A stretch of 64,000 nt of DNA, taken from NCBI GenBank assembly GCA_964392245.1, contig CAYMOX010000001.1, positions 1-64,000 on the forward strand, read 5' to 3'. This stretch comes from JAAUUJ01 sp964392245 (GTDB lineage: Bacteria > Cyanobacteriota > Cyanobacteriia > Thermostichales > Thermostichaceae). The translations under genes and the position numbers were made by a program. Below the pieces are notes generated by a model. The model searched no databases. It saw only the letters and a list, made by a program, of their open reading frames with translations, and had not been told where the DNA came from. Shown here one piece after another: positions 23,273 through 33,266 of the stretch (the first letter of the stretch is position 1; every line of letters begins with the position of its first letter).

Positions 23273-25038
23273 TGCAGCGCCTTGGGTCCATCCTCCTGCC
23301 GCACCACACAGCTGATCTTAATTTCAGAAGTGGCGATCATTTCAATGTTGATCCCTGCGGTTGCCAGAGCGGTAAACATCTGCGCTGCCACCCCCGGATG
23401 AGACTCCATCTCCGATCCGACAATACTAACCTTGGCAATCGCTTCATCCACAAACACCTCGCCACAGGCCAGCGTAGGACAGAGCCCCCGCAGCAGACTG
23501 GCGGCTTTCAATGCCTGTCCCTGGGGCACCGTGAAGGCCATATCGTTGGTGGGGGTGCCAGCGGGATTCTGGGTGCGGCGCTGGCTTTGAATAATGCTGT
23601 CTACCTGGATCCCTGCTGCCGCCAGCTGGCCAAAGATCAGGGCTGCAGTCCCGGGTTGATCGGGCACCTCCAGGATGGCCAGACGAGCTTGATTCTGATC
23701 CAGAGCCACTCCCCGTACGGGCTGGTTTGGTATGGATATGGCCGTGGGTTGATGATGGGAGCGTGGGATCACCTGAAAGGCTTCCCCCAGCAGCAATGCC
23801 GCATCCCCTGCTAGATCAGCAGCAATAATACAGCTGACCTTAATCTCCGACATGGCAATCATCTGCAGGTTAATGCCCGCCGCCGCCAGCACCCGGAACA
23901 TCTCCGCCGCAATCCCAGGTCTCCCGATCATGCCTGCCCCGCCAATGCTGATCTTGGCCACCTGCTCCTCGATCAGCACCTGAGGACATCCCAGGGCCTC
24001 GGCTACCTGGGGAGCAACCGTCTGAATGGCGGCCAGTTGTTCCTGGGGAACGGTGAAGGCAATATCGTTGGTGGCCATGCCCTCCGTGGTGTGGATGGAC
24101 TGCAGAATCAGATCCACGTTGATGCCTGCGGTGGCAATGGTCTGAAATAGCTGGGCCGCAACACCCGGGCGATCCGGTACCTGTAACAACACCACTTTCA
24201 CCTGATCTCGATCCAGCTCCACCCGATCCACCGCCTGCACCACTTCCAATCCCGTTAAGGTGCGCCCCGCGACTGCAGAGGACAGCACCAGGGTGCCCGT
24301 CTGGGGTTGCAGAGGATCCTCCAGGCTGGATAAAACACGCAGCTTCATGCCAAAATTGCGGGCCAGCTCCACGGCACGAGGGTGCAGCACCTTGGCCCCC
24401 AGACTCGCCAGTTCCAGCATTTCCGCACTGGTGATCTCAGGCAGTAATCGTGCTGTTGGCACACGCCGTGGATCGGTAGTAAAGACCCCCTGGACATCAG
24501 TATAGATTTCACAGACATCGGCCTGGAGGGCCACCGCCACCGCCACCGCTGTTGTGTCAGATCCTCCGCGCCCCAGAGTCGTGATCTCAGGATCCACCAG
24601 ACTGGTCACCCCCTGAAACCCGGCAACCACCACCACTTGCCCCTGCTCAAGATGGCGCTGCATCCGATCGATGTTGATTTCCAGAATGCGGGCTCGGGTG
24701 TGATCTTTGCTGGTGCGGATCCCCACCTGTGCCGCCGTCATGGAAAGCGCTGGGCAACCCACCCGTTGCAGGGCCATGGCCAGCAAGCCCACACTCACCT
24801 GTTCCCCTGTGGAGAGGATCATATCCAGTTCCCGTTCGTAGTCGGGAGGTAAGGGTCCGGTGGGAGCCAGTTGGGTAGCCAGTTGTAGCAGGCGATCGGT
24901 TTCTCCGGCCATGGCAGACACCACCACCACCACCTGCGCCCCCTGGGATCGCGTGTAGAGGACCCGTTGGGCCACCGCCTGGATCCGCTCTACAGATCCA
25001 ACGGAGGTGCCCCCATATTTTTGGACAATCAGTGCCAT
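23227..25038 (-). CDS. lysC: Aspartate kinase with four ACT domains
   Basis: From ATG 25038 (MALIVQKYGGTSVGS) this is 603 residues; longer frames add unrelated sequence. Residues 1-250 are the kinase (VVVVSAMAGETDRLL, FQGVTSLVDPEITTLGRGGSDT). Four ACT domains follow in two pairs, the cyanobacterial arrangement, for feedback by lysine and threonine. The enzyme phosphorylates aspartate, the first step to Lys, Thr and Met. The 34-bp tandem duplication replaces the ancestral end (VFRLDQE then TAA) by VFRLDQEVDP then TGA, three extra residues beyond the last ACT strand, probably harmless. Confidence 0.95.
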   Translation of the reverse strand: MALIVQKYGGTSVGSVERIQAVAQRVLYTRSQGAQVVVVVSAMAGETDRLLQLATQLAPTGPLPPDYERELDMILSTGEQVSVGLLAMALQRVGCPALSMTAAQVGIRTSKDHTRARILEINIDRMQRHLEQGQVVVVAGFQGVTSLVDPEITTLGRGGSDTTAVAVAVALQADVCEIYTDVQGVFTTDPRRVPTARLLPEITSAEMLELASLGAKVLHPRAVELARNFGMKLRVLSSLEDPLQPQTGTLVLSSAVAGRTLTGLEVVQAVDRVELDRDQVKVVLLQVPDRPGVAAQLFQTIATAGINVDLILQSIHTTEGMATNDIAFTVPQEQLAAIQTVAPQVAEALGCPQVLIEEQVAKISIGGAGMIGRPGIAAEMFRVLAAAGINLQMIAMSEIKVSCIIAADLAGDAALLLGEAFQVIPRSHHQPTAISIPNQPVRGVALDQNQARLAILEVPDQPGTAALIFGQLAAAGIQVDSIIQSQRRTQNPAGTPTNDMAFTVPQGQALKAASLLRGLCPTLACGEVFVDEAIAKVSIVGSEMESHPGVAAQMFTALATAGINIEMIATSEIKISCVVRQEDGPKALQLIHEVFRLDQEVDP

Positions 25039-25117
25039 GCTGGGAATCATACAGTACCCGTGCAGCTTCCTTCGCAGGAAAAGGGCAGTCTTGAGCAAGA
25101 ATTGAGGAGAGCTCCCG

Positions 25118-25777
25118 GTGTCACGATCCCTGAGGTGGGTAAAACAAGGGCTGGTGCTGGTGGGGTTGCCTCTGCTAGCGGGGGTAGCCCTGTGGGGATC
25201 CCGGCCCACCCCGAGGCTGCTCAGTCGGTATTCCACCAGTTTGCAGGGGCGAGATCCGGCCCAGTTACACAATATCCAGACGGTTGCTGCCGCCCTGGAT
25301 GGTCACTTTATTCAGCCGGGTGAGGTGTTTTCCTTTAACCAGGTCGTTGGTCCTCGCACCCTGGCTCAGGGATTTCAGTCCGCGCCAGCCTTCATGTCAG
25401 CCGCTGCCGTCGATTCTGTGGGGGGAGGGATCTGTCAGGTGTCCTCCAGCTTGTATAACGCCGCCCTCACTGCAGGACTGGAGATTGTTGAGCGCCATCC
25501 CCATTACACGACGATTGCCTCCGTGCCCCCAGGACGGGATGCCACGGTCTGGTATGGTCAGGCGGATCTGCGGCTGCGAAACCCCTATCCCTGGCCGATT
25601 CAGATCACCGCCACCTTGGGGGATCACCGTCTCCTGCTCAGCTTGCGGGGGAAGCAGGTCCAGGCTCCGGTCGATGTGCAGGTGCAGATGATCCGCTTGG
25701 ATGAACAGCATCTTCGGGTCCAGGTTTACCGAGATCAGATCCGCCTCTCAGAGGATATTTATGTGATCGATCCCTGA
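25118..25777 (+). CDS. VanW-family exported protein
   Basis: A 219-residue protein starting at GTG 25118 after a GAGGAG site. One N-terminal hydrophobic segment (residues 10-27) anchors or exports it. The VanW domain is clear: NIQTVAAALDGHFIQPGEVFSFN, GGGICQVSSSLYNAAL and ERHPHYTTIASVPPGRDATV. VanW domains occur in vancomycin-resistance clusters and in many envelope proteins, but their biochemical role is not settled. It is divergent from lysC. Confidence 0.85.
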   Translation: MSRSLRWVKQGLVLVGLPLLAGVALWGSRPTPRLLSRYSTSLQGRDPAQLHNIQTVAAALDGHFIQPGEVFSFNQVVGPRTLAQGFQSAPAFMSAAAVDSVGGGICQVSSSLYNAALTAGLEIVERHPHYTTIASVPPGRDATVWYGQADLRLRNPYPWPIQITATLGDHRLLLSLRGKQVQAPVDVQVQMIRLDEQHLRVQVYRDQIRLSEDIYVIDP

Positions 25778-25882
25778 CAGGGAATCGGTTCAGGCGGCAT
25801 TCCCTTGAAAAATGCGAGCGCGCAGCCTGCGAGAGCGGCTACTCTGATACTGAACGTTTAGTGAGCGGAACCGCAGTTTCCT

Positions 25883-28405
25883 ATGCCGTTCAACGCTGCC
25901 TTCTTAAGTCAACTTTGCCACTCCCCTGGGGCTGCAGCTGGATTCTCCTTCTTGAAAAAGTTTGGATTTCGACCTCAGCCTCTCCTGTCTCTACTGCTGA
26001 TCGGTCTTGGGAGTGGCGGGGATCCGGTCCAAGCTGCCCCCACCTTGGGGGTGGTGCGTCAGGAGGTGAGATCGGACGAGGAGTGGATGACGGTTCGCCA
26101 GCAGTTGAACCGCAGTCAGGTGCCTTTTCAAAGCCTGGAAGCTTCTGATCTGGATGAGGATACCTTGCGGGATCTGCAGATCCTGTTTCTCCCCAATCCC
26201 GAGCAACTGGAGGTGGAACAGATAGAGGCATTACGGACCTGGCTAAACGCTGATTCTGGCAACCAGCTGATCCTGGCAGGACCGTTGCAGGTACCCGCCC
26301 ATCAGGAACGGGAGATGCGTCAGCTCTTGGGGGCCTACTGGAGTCGCCCGCTCACCAGCCCTGCTGAGGTGAAACTGACCCAATTCGAAAGTGCTGCCTG
26401 GGCGGATGCCATTAGCGAGACAGGCCCTGTGAAAGGGGGAGAACTGCTGCCCACCGGACTCGACAGTCGTCTGATCGCCAGCTGGGAGGCGGAAGCTGGA
26501 TCGTCAGGATATGCAGTGATTGCCACCCAACAAACGGTGTATCTGGGCTGGATCTGGGGTGAGAATCCAGAACTGGATGAGCAGTGGTTGCAGGCTGCCC
26601 TGCAGCGGGCCGGAGAGCAAAAGGAGTCAGCCTCGGAGATCGCTGCTGCAGAGGAGGAACTCGGTTTAGACGCGATCCAACCCCAACCCCTCAGTCCTTT
26701 AGAGGCCCTGGCCATGCGGCAGGAACTGCTGGGTCTGGTGGGCCGGATTGAGAGTGCCTTCCTGGTAACTCAGGCTACGCAGGGGCAGAGCAAGGCTGTT
26801 CCTCCTGGGGCGGAATTTCAAGGGATCCTGCGGCGAGCCGAAGAGGTGGCCCGGCAACTGCCCACCTGGGCTGAGCGGGGGGAATCGCAGCGGGCCCGCC
26901 AGGAATTTGAGGCGGTCCTCAAAGATCTCTGGGCCTCCTATCCGGTGGAAAGTTTGACCACGTTACCGGAAGTGCGAGCCATCTGGCTGGACCGCGGCAC
27001 GATTGTGGAGGCAGGATCGGAGCGAGAGCTGGTGCAGGTATTCGACCGCCTGGCTCAAGCAGGGATCAACACCGTCTTTTTTGAAACGATTAACGCTGGC
27101 TATCCCATCTATCCCAGCCGTATAGCCCCAACCCAAAACCCCCTCACTCGCGGGTGGGATCCGTTAGCGGCAGCTGTCAAGCTGGCCCATGAACGGGATA
27201 TCGAGCTGCACAGCTGGATCTGGACCTTTGCAGTAGGCAATCAACGCCACAATGTTCTGCCAGAGATCGGTCTGCCGGAAGACTATCCGGGGCCGGTGCT
27301 TTCCCAGTATCCCGAGTGGGCCAACCTGGATGATCGGGGGGAGATGTTCCCACGGGGACAACCCCAGACCTGGATTGATCCCGCGAATCCCGAGGTGCGC
27401 CGCTACCTTCTTGATCTGATTGAGGAGCTGGTTGACTACGGGGTCGATGGGATCCATCTGGACTACATCCGCTATCCCTTTCAGAATGCGGCAGGACGAA
27501 TTTCCTTTGGCTATGGGACCGCGGCACGCCAGCAATTTCAAACCCTGACCGGAGTGGATCCGCTGGATCTAGATCCCCTGCAGGACCGCTCCCTCTGGGG
27601 GTTGTGGACCCAATTCCGCACCGATCAGGTGAATAGCTTTGTTCAGGAAGCCGCCAGTATGGTGCGCCGTCTGGATCCAGAGGTGATCCTCTCGGCTGCC
27701 GTCTTTGCCCTCCCCGACAACGAGCGCCAGCAGAAATTACAGCAGGACTGGGAAACCTGGGTCAATGCTGGAGATATTGACCTGCTGGTGCCCATGACCT
27801 ACACCCTCGATACCCGCCGTCTAGCCCAGATGGTGGAGCCGAATCTGGATATCGTCAGCCGCTCTCCCATTCTTTTTCTTCCTAGCTTAAAGCTGCTAGA
27901 GATGCCGAAGGTGGAATTTCTGGATCAGATGCAGGTGGTGCGAGATCTGCCTACCGGTGGCTATGCCCTGTTTGCCGTCCGCCACCTCACGGATGAACTG
28001 CAGGAGGTGCTGCGCCAGTCCTCGATTTCTTCAGCCCAGGTACCCTATCGTCAACCGTTTCTGGCGGCTCAGGCGCGGTTTGCGGTGCTGGAGCAGGAGT
28101 GGGAGTTTCTGCTGGAGCAGGAAGAGATCACTATTTTTGAGCCAGAGCGATCTCAATGGCTGCAATCAGTTGCGGAAACCACTGCGGCACTGGAGGCCCT
28201 GTCTGCCAATCCGAGTTCCGAGCGTCTGCGAGTGGCTCAGTCCTCGATGCAAACCTTTCAGGAAGAGTTCAGCAACTGGATGCGCCTGGATGCCCTGCAA
28301 CATCCTTACCGGATCAGCACTTGGTTGAACCGCATAGCCGCGATTGAAGTGTTGCTCCGCTATGGAGAACGCACCGCCCTTCCCTCCACCTCGACCCGTT
28401 CGTAA
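25883..28405 (+). CDS. GHL10-family glycoside-hydrolase-like exported protein
   Basis: An 840-residue protein with a long N-terminus containing a signal-like segment (LLSLLLIGLG, cut near VQAAP). Residues 50-230 look like a Rossmann-like domain, then a coiled linker. Residues 360-690 are the family-10-like/DUF187 glycosidase barrel: EVRAIWLDRG, GINTVFFETINAGYPIYPS, ELHSWIWTFAVGN and DYGVDGIHLDYIRYP, the last holding the probable catalytic acid. It likely acts on cell-wall or extracellular polysaccharide. The C-terminal 150 residues are helical. Its 3' end overlaps the convergent DUF6464 gene by 46 bp. Confidence 0.85.
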   Translation: MPFNAAFLSQLCHSPGAAAGFSFLKKFGFRPQPLLSLLLIGLGSGGDPVQAAPTLGVVRQEVRSDEEWMTVRQQLNRSQVPFQSLEASDLDEDTLRDLQILFLPNPEQLEVEQIEALRTWLNADSGNQLILAGPLQVPAHQEREMRQLLGAYWSRPLTSPAEVKLTQFESAAWADAISETGPVKGGELLPTGLDSRLIASWEAEAGSSGYAVIATQQTVYLGWIWGENPELDEQWLQAALQRAGEQKESASEIAAAEEELGLDAIQPQPLSPLEALAMRQELLGLVGRIESAFLVTQATQGQSKAVPPGAEFQGILRRAEEVARQLPTWAERGESQRARQEFEAVLKDLWASYPVESLTTLPEVRAIWLDRGTIVEAGSERELVQVFDRLAQAGINTVFFETINAGYPIYPSRIAPTQNPLTRGWDPLAAAVKLAHERDIELHSWIWTFAVGNQRHNVLPEIGLPEDYPGPVLSQYPEWANLDDRGEMFPRGQPQTWIDPANPEVRRYLLDLIEELVDYGVDGIHLDYIRYPFQNAAGRISFGYGTAARQQFQTLTGVDPLDLDPLQDRSLWGLWTQFRTDQVNSFVQEAASMVRRLDPEVILSAAVFALPDNERQQKLQQDWETWVNAGDIDLLVPMTYTLDTRRLAQMVEPNLDIVSRSPILFLPSLKLLEMPKVEFLDQMQVVRDLPTGGYALFAVRHLTDELQEVLRQSSISSAQVPYRQPFLAAQARFAVLEQEWEFLLEQEEITIFEPERSQWLQSVAETTAALEALSANPSSERLRVAQSSMQTFQEEFSNWMRLDALQHPYRISTWLNRIAAIEVLLRYGERTALPSTSTRS

Positions 28406-28635
28406 CTGGAACAGCCCTCACAGGGACCCAGTGGATCCACAGCACATCGCAGATAGGGGGAATGGGCATTGAATCGACAGGTGGGATCCCCGAGTACCGG
28501 TCCGTAGTTGCCCATCCGCTGTTGGCGTAAAAGCACCACCTCCCGCCGCCACTTCTGCAGAAATTGCAGGTAGGCCTGCTCACGCAGCGTGCGGATGGTC
28601 ATATTGTTGAGGGGAAGATCAGTACTCATACCCAT
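28360..28635 (-). CDS. DUF6464-type small cyanobacterial protein
   Basis: A 91-residue protein; an internal ATG two codons later is also possible. The conserved part is GDPTCRFNAHSPYLRCAV followed by GPCEGCSSYE, with four cysteines that could bind a metal. This pattern recurs in small cyanobacterial proteins of unknown function. It is convergent with, and overlaps, the GHL10 gene. Confidence 0.65.
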   Translation of the reverse strand: MGMSTDLPLNNMTIRTLREQAYLQFLQKWRREVVLLRQQRMGNYGPVLGDPTCRFNAHSPYLRCAVDPLGPCEGCSSYERVEVEGRAVRSP

Positions 28636-28789
28636 GCCAGCCTGATCAGGGAATTGACTCTATCTTGCCCCAGGACACTCCCTTTGCAGTTGCAAGCTTA
28701 AGAAAGGCAACGGTCCTGGACCAGAGGCAACCCCAGCTGAAAAAGTCCTGGTAGGGTAGTAATCACATTACGGATAGGGGAACGACAGG

Positions 28790-29209
28790 ATGCTAATCAC
28801 CCTGCGTCGTCAATTGAGTATTCCTCTAGAAAACCAACCCGGTCGCCTGGCAACGGTGGCTGCTGTGATTGCCAATCAGGGCATTGATATTGAGGCCATT
28901 TCAGTCCTGGATACGATTGAGCAGGCGGTGGTGCGGCTGATCACCAGTGATCCCGTGTTTTGTAAAGAACTTTTAGTCCAGAAGGGCTTTTATGTGATTG
29001 AGGCGGAGGTGCTCTCCCTGGAGATCCCCAGCACTCCAGGGCAGCTGGCGCGGGTGAGTGCAGCCCTGGCCGAAGCCCAGATCAATATTGACTATGCCTA
29101 CGGCAGCTCCGCCCGCCAGGGAGACAAGGGACGCTTGATTCTGAAGGTCGGCAACCTGGAAAAGGCTGTGCTTTGCCTGGAGCAGCTCAAGGAGCGGGAG
29201 GACGCATAA
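28790..29209 (+). CDS. Tandem ACT-domain protein
   Basis: A 139-residue cytosolic protein made of two ACT folds. The first starts QLSIPLENQPGRLATVAAVIANQGIDIEAIS; in shorter form the second carries IPSTPGQLARVSAALAEA and INIDYAYGS. There is no catalytic domain. Such stand-alone proteins bind amino acids and may regulate a partner enzyme. No operon partner is evident, since the downstream gene is convergent. Confidence 0.82.
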   Translation: MLITLRRQLSIPLENQPGRLATVAAVIANQGIDIEAISVLDTIEQAVVRLITSDPVFCKELLVQKGFYVIEAEVLSLEIPSTPGQLARVSAALAEAQINIDYAYGSSARQGDKGRLILKVGNLEKAVLCLEQLKEREDA

Positions 29210-29214
29210 TCCCA

Positions 29215-30099
29215 TCACCTCAAGCAACTGCGGATGGCCGCCTGTACCTGACCCAGATAGCCACTGCCAAACAGATTCAGGTGATTGAGGAGATGGTAGA
29301 GCTGGTAAAGAGGTTTGCGACGGGGGTAGTCCGGATCTAGAGGGTAGGTAGTGGTATAGGCCTGGTAGAAAGCTGGGGGAAAGCCTCCAAATAGTTCGGT
29401 CATGGCCAGATCGGTCTCCCGATCCCCGTAGTAGACAGCGGGATCAAAGATCACCGGGTTGCCCTGGTCATCAGCCCCATAGTTGCCACCCCAGAGATCC
29501 CCATGTAGCAGGGAAGGTTGCGGATCATAGGTCTGGAAAAATTCCGGCAACCGCTCCAGCAGCTGCTCTGCTGAAGTGATCCAGGCTCCCCCATATCCCT
29601 GCCGCGCTGCCAACCGGATCTGATAATGAAGGCGGTGCTCGCGGTAGAAGTCCATCCAGCGTTCCGTCCAGGTATTGATCTGGGGTGTGGAACCAATGGT
29701 ATTGGAGCGGTGCCAGCCAAAGGCCGGACCCTGGTAGCGGTGCAGGTGGGCCAGCTGTTCCCCCAGCTTTTGGGCTGTGGCGGACTTTCCGGCACCCAGG
29801 GGCAGGTATTCCAGCACCAGATAGGCTCGATCTTGAACCGTTCCCGTACAGACGGCTTGGGGTACACGGATGGCCCCGGCTTTGGCGAGCTCCTGTAGCC
29901 CTTCCATTTCAGCGGTGAACATATCTGCCTGGGAGGCCTGGTTCCACTTGACAAAATAGGAGCGGGATCCCTGGCTCAGGCAATAGGCGGCGTTAATGCT
30001 GCCTCCCCCCAGAGGCTGCTGCTGATCCGGTGTAAAGGGTTCACCCAAGGTTGCACTGATGTGCTGGGCCACCTGGTGCCAGAGGGGGGGCGGGATCAT
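29215..30099 (-). CDS. Fructosamine/ribulosamine 3-kinase
   Basis: A 294-residue kinase of the FN3K family: GGGSINAAYCLSQG and YFVKWN (ATP-binding lysine), LLHGDLWGGNYGA (catalytic loop) and IFDPAVYYGDRETDLAM (metal-binding). Bacterial members mainly phosphorylate ribulosamines or erythrulosamines on glycated proteins so that the sugar is eliminated (deglycation). Its start overlaps the stop of the low-molecular-weight phosphatase gene (ATGA), so the two are coupled; that pairing is known in bacteria and supports a protein-repair role. Confidence 0.88.
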   Translation of the reverse strand: MIPPPLWHQVAQHISATLGEPFTPDQQQPLGGGSINAAYCLSQGSRSYFVKWNQASQADMFTAEMEGLQELAKAGAIRVPQAVCTGTVQDRAYLVLEYLPLGAGKSATAQKLGEQLAHLHRYQGPAFGWHRSNTIGSTPQINTWTERWMDFYREHRLHYQIRLAARQGYGGAWITSAEQLLERLPEFFQTYDPQPSLLHGDLWGGNYGADDQGNPVIFDPAVYYGDRETDLAMTELFGGFPPAFYQAYTTTYPLDPDYPRRKPLYQLYHLLNHLNLFGSGYLGQVQAAIRSCLR

Positions 30100-30572
30100 C
30101 GGTAAGTTGCCTCCAGAGACTGCAGGAGCCCTTGACAGGCATCGGTGAGCAAATTAAAAACGTAATGAAAACCGGCCTCGCCTCCATAATACGGATCGGG
30201 CACCTCTTGATCAGCGTGATGGGTACAGTACTCACACATCATCTTGATCTTGAGGTGGTGGGTGCCCTGAGGATCGAGGGCCAGAATATTGCGGTAGTTT
30301 TCGCGGTCCATCGCCAGAATCAGATCAAATTCCTGCAGATCCTGAACCTTGATCTGACGGGCCTGTCCCCGCAGCTGCAGTCCGTAGGTACGGGCGGTTT
30401 CCTGCATCCGCCGATCGGGAGGGCTGCCGATGTGGTAAGCACTGGTGCCCGCCGAGTCACAGATGATCTCCAGCGGGGTTTGAGATTCCCGAATCAGATG
30501 ATCCATGATGTTCTCGGCAGCGGGAGAGCGACAGATATTGCCCAGACAGACAAACAACAGTTTTTGCGGCAT
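30096..30572 (-). CDS. Low-molecular-weight phosphatase, probably partner of the kinase
   Basis: A 158-residue LMW protein-tyrosine-phosphatase family member with the P-loop CLGNICRS (C9 nucleophile) and the late DP pair in EVPDPYYGG. The cysteine and arginine are intact. Because the coupled next gene is a fructosamine/ribulosamine kinase, it may be a ribulosamine 5-phosphatase that readies glycated lysines for the kinase, as described for homologues in this context. A tyrosine-phosphatase role is the alternative. Confidence 0.85.
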   Translation of the reverse strand: MPQKLLFVCLGNICRSPAAENIMDHLIRESQTPLEIICDSAGTSAYHIGSPPDRRMQETARTYGLQLRGQARQIKVQDLQEFDLILAMDRENYRNILALDPQGTHHLKIKMMCEYCTHHADQEVPDPYYGGEAGFHYVFNLLTDACQGLLQSLEATYR

Positions 30573-30605
30573 AGAACAGCAGGAATGGAGATGGCCACCG
30601 TCATC

Positions 30606-31793
30606 CTAAGTCACACTTGCCTCGGAAACAGGTGTTGTCAGAGGAATCCACATCGCAAAATGCACCCAGCCCTCCTGACACCCGACCCCGATCGCGCCCC
30701 CCATCTGCCGGATCAGATGTTTGACGACCGCCAATCCCAACCCCATGCCACGGTTTTGCCAGAGATCCTGTGTGGGAATGCGGTGGAACTTATCGAAAAT
30801 GTAGGGAATCTCTTCTGTTGGAATCTCTCCTGGATTGCGGATCCGAAAACAAATGCCTGCAGCCTCCTGGTCTCCCCCTTCCCGTTGGAGTGGCGGAAAT
30901 AGAGTAGATAGCTTGGCTTCTGGCAGCGGAAAGATATGGAGATGGACCAATTCACCCGCCGCTGTGTGGTGACAGGCATTCAACAACAGTTCTGTAAGCG
31001 TGCGATTCAGGTAGAACGGATCGGTCGTGAGCAAAGGAAGCGGCTCCGTGATTGAGGTCTGCAAATGGATGTGCTGTTGCTCAAAGTTGGGTTGGAGTTG
31101 CTGCAGCAAAGGGGGCAACCAGTCGGCAATCACAATGGTCTGACACTGACGACTGAAGATCAGGGTTTCCTGCTCCTGCAGTTTTAAGAGATCTTCAATG
31201 AGTTCAATTTCATGCTGACATTCAGTTTCTAAGATCTGGCGGTAACGCTGAAATTTCTCTGGAAGAGGGGCCATAGCCAGCATCTGCAGAGCCATCCGCA
31301 TGTTGGTGAGGGGGGTGCGAAGCTCATGGGAAATCGTACTGACAAAAATATCCTTGAGTAAATTAAGTCGCTGCAGAACCGTAATATCTTTGCGCTGACG
31401 GGATAAGGTCAGATGCGTTTTGACACGGGCCAAGACCTCAGTCATTTGAAATGGTTTTGTAACATAGTCTACGCCTCCCACTTCAAAGGCTTTGACTTTA
31501 TCGGAGGCCTCGGTCATAGCGCTGATAAATAGCACCGGGATCTCACGGGTGAGAGGATCCTGTTTCAGCATCTGACACACCTGATATCCATCCAGATCCG
31601 GCATCATAATGTCCAACAGGATCAGATCAGGGGGCATCGCCTGTACTGTGTTGAGAGCCGCTTTGCCGCTGGTGACCGCCCGCACCTGATAATGATGATG
31701 GGTCAGAAAAGAAGCCAGCAGTTTTAGATTTTCCGGTTGATCATCCACCAGCAGAATTGAATCCTGTTGGTAGGGGGGCGAGGATGAGGTCAT
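30606..31793 (-). CDS. Hybrid response regulator/histidine kinase
   Basis: A 395-residue protein with an N-terminal receiver domain (phospho-acceptor D61 in LILLDIMMPD, K113 in VTKPF). HisKA follows (H156 in STISHELRTP), then a HATPase domain (N box LLLNACHHT, G box GMGLGLAVVKHL). Receiver-first hybrid kinases are common in cyanobacteria. Its start overlaps the stop of the upstream PAS kinase gene by 4 bp, so it was the partner of that kinase. The IS66 insertion upstream could reduce its expression by polarity. Confidence 0.9.
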   Translation of the reverse strand: MTSSSPPYQQDSILLVDDQPENLKLLASFLTHHHYQVRAVTSGKAALNTVQAMPPDLILLDIMMPDLDGYQVCQMLKQDPLTREIPVLFISAMTEASDKVKAFEVGGVDYVTKPFQMTEVLARVKTHLTLSRQRKDITVLQRLNLLKDIFVSTISHELRTPLTNMRMALQMLAMAPLPEKFQRYRQILETECQHEIELIEDLLKLQEQETLIFSRQCQTIVIADWLPPLLQQLQPNFEQQHIHLQTSITEPLPLLTTDPFYLNRTLTELLLNACHHTAAGELVHLHIFPLPEAKLSTLFPPLQREGGDQEAAGICFRIRNPGEIPTEEIPYIFDKFHRIPTQDLWQNRGMGLGLAVVKHLIRQMGGAIGVGCQEGWVHFAMWIPLTTPVSEASVT

Positions 31794-33258
31794 GACCGCA
31801 ACTCCTCAGTCAGGCTGGTAATGGAATCAAACTGATAGGTGTCAATCCATTCCGTCAAGATCTGCTGGGCTAGAGGGGGGAGAGTGGTCAGGGTCTTTAG
31901 AACTGCTCGGGTGCGCTGGGGGTTGGCTTCCAAAGCGGCCTGGTGCAGTTGCTCCAGATCTTCAGGAGATAGATGGCTCAGGGCGGTGAGCAGATCAGGG
32001 ATCTGAGGATGGGAGAAGGTAAAAGACGCTGCTTCCGGAGAAGAGAGTTCTTCAGGGTAAGGCAGCACCTGAATGGGAATCAAGAGTGAGAAGCAGGATC
32101 CCTGGTCCAATTCACTGGTGAGGGTCAGCTGTCCTCCCATTAACTGCAGGTACCGCAAGCTAAGACTGAGCCGCTGCTCTTGTCTCTGGGCTTCTTGTGG
32201 ATCGGGGTCCGGTTGCAGGAACGCTGCTATCTCAGTCTCTGTCATGCCCGGACCCGTGTCTCTAATGGCAATGGCGAGGCGGTGGGAGGATCCTTCCTTG
32301 AGTTGTGGCAGAACTGAAACCGTGAGGGTGACCTGGCCTTGGGGGGTGTGATCCAGCGCATGACCGAACAGAGTCAGCAGGATCTGACGCAGTTTTAGCT
32401 GATCAGCATCAATCCACTGCGGCAAATCGGAAGCCAGATGCGTCTGGACCTCAATGCCCCGATTCTGGGCCTGCAAAGTGAAGAGATCCACCAGATCACT
32501 GACCAGCCTGTGCAGATCAAACTCGCCTGTTTGCAGTGACTCCTGTCCTGTTTCAATGCGGGACATCTCTAAAATATCGCTGATTAAGTTCAAGAGGTGT
32601 TCGCCATTGCGGCGGATGATCTGCAGATAGTCCTGCTCTTCAGGACTGAGGGTGGCACTGCTGGCCAGTAGCTGAGCAAAGCCGAGAATCGCACTCAGAG
32701 GGGTTCGCAATTCATGGCTCATATTTGCCAGAAACTGACTTTTGGCTTGATTCGCTGCTTTCGCCTGGTTCAGAGCTTGTTCCAGATCCACCTCTGCTTG
32801 CTTGCGATCCGTGACGTCGCGGATCAGGCTCAACACTTCACCCTCTCCGCAGGGAACCGACCGGGCCTCACGATACCGCTGCACCTGATCCACTGCGACC
32901 CTGTACTCAAAGGTCTGAAGTTTCTGATCTGCCAACGCCCGTTGCAGGTGATGGATCGCTGCTTCTGCCACCTCTGGTGCCAAGTACTCCCGTAGATTAT
33001 GTCCCTGCCGATCCTGATCAAGGGCATACTTTTTCACCAGAGCAGAGGGTTTATAGAACAGATAATCCCCCTGGTCGTTGGTGTGGGCGACCGCATCTGG
33101 AATTGCCTCCAGCAGGGCCCGATAGCGAGCCTCACTTTGTCGGAGGTTGGCTTCCAACCGCTTCAGGTTGGTGATATTGCGGCTGATCACCAGCACGCTC
33201 TGGACCTGATGATCCTGATCAAACTCAGGAATAAAATTGGATTGAAACGCATGACTTA
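31790..33258 (-). pseudogene. PAS histidine kinase, 3' part separated by IS66
   Basis: The frame begins in the middle of a PAS domain (VSHAFQSNFIPEFDQ) and continues with a second PAS domain, HisKA (MSHELRTPLSAILGF), a HATPase and a C-terminal helical extension. It joins exactly, in frame, to the part at 34884-35244 when the IS and one target duplication are removed. A GTG at 33196 could restart translation and give a 468-residue kinase without its first PAS domain, so residual function is possible. Partner: the hybrid regulator that overlaps it. Confidence 0.85.
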
Positions 33259-33266
33259 CCTGCTCA
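33259..33266. repeat. Left target-site duplication of the IS66 element
   Basis: CCTGCTCA, identical to 34884-34891 on the other side of the element. The 8-bp length is that expected for IS66. Confidence 0.95.
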
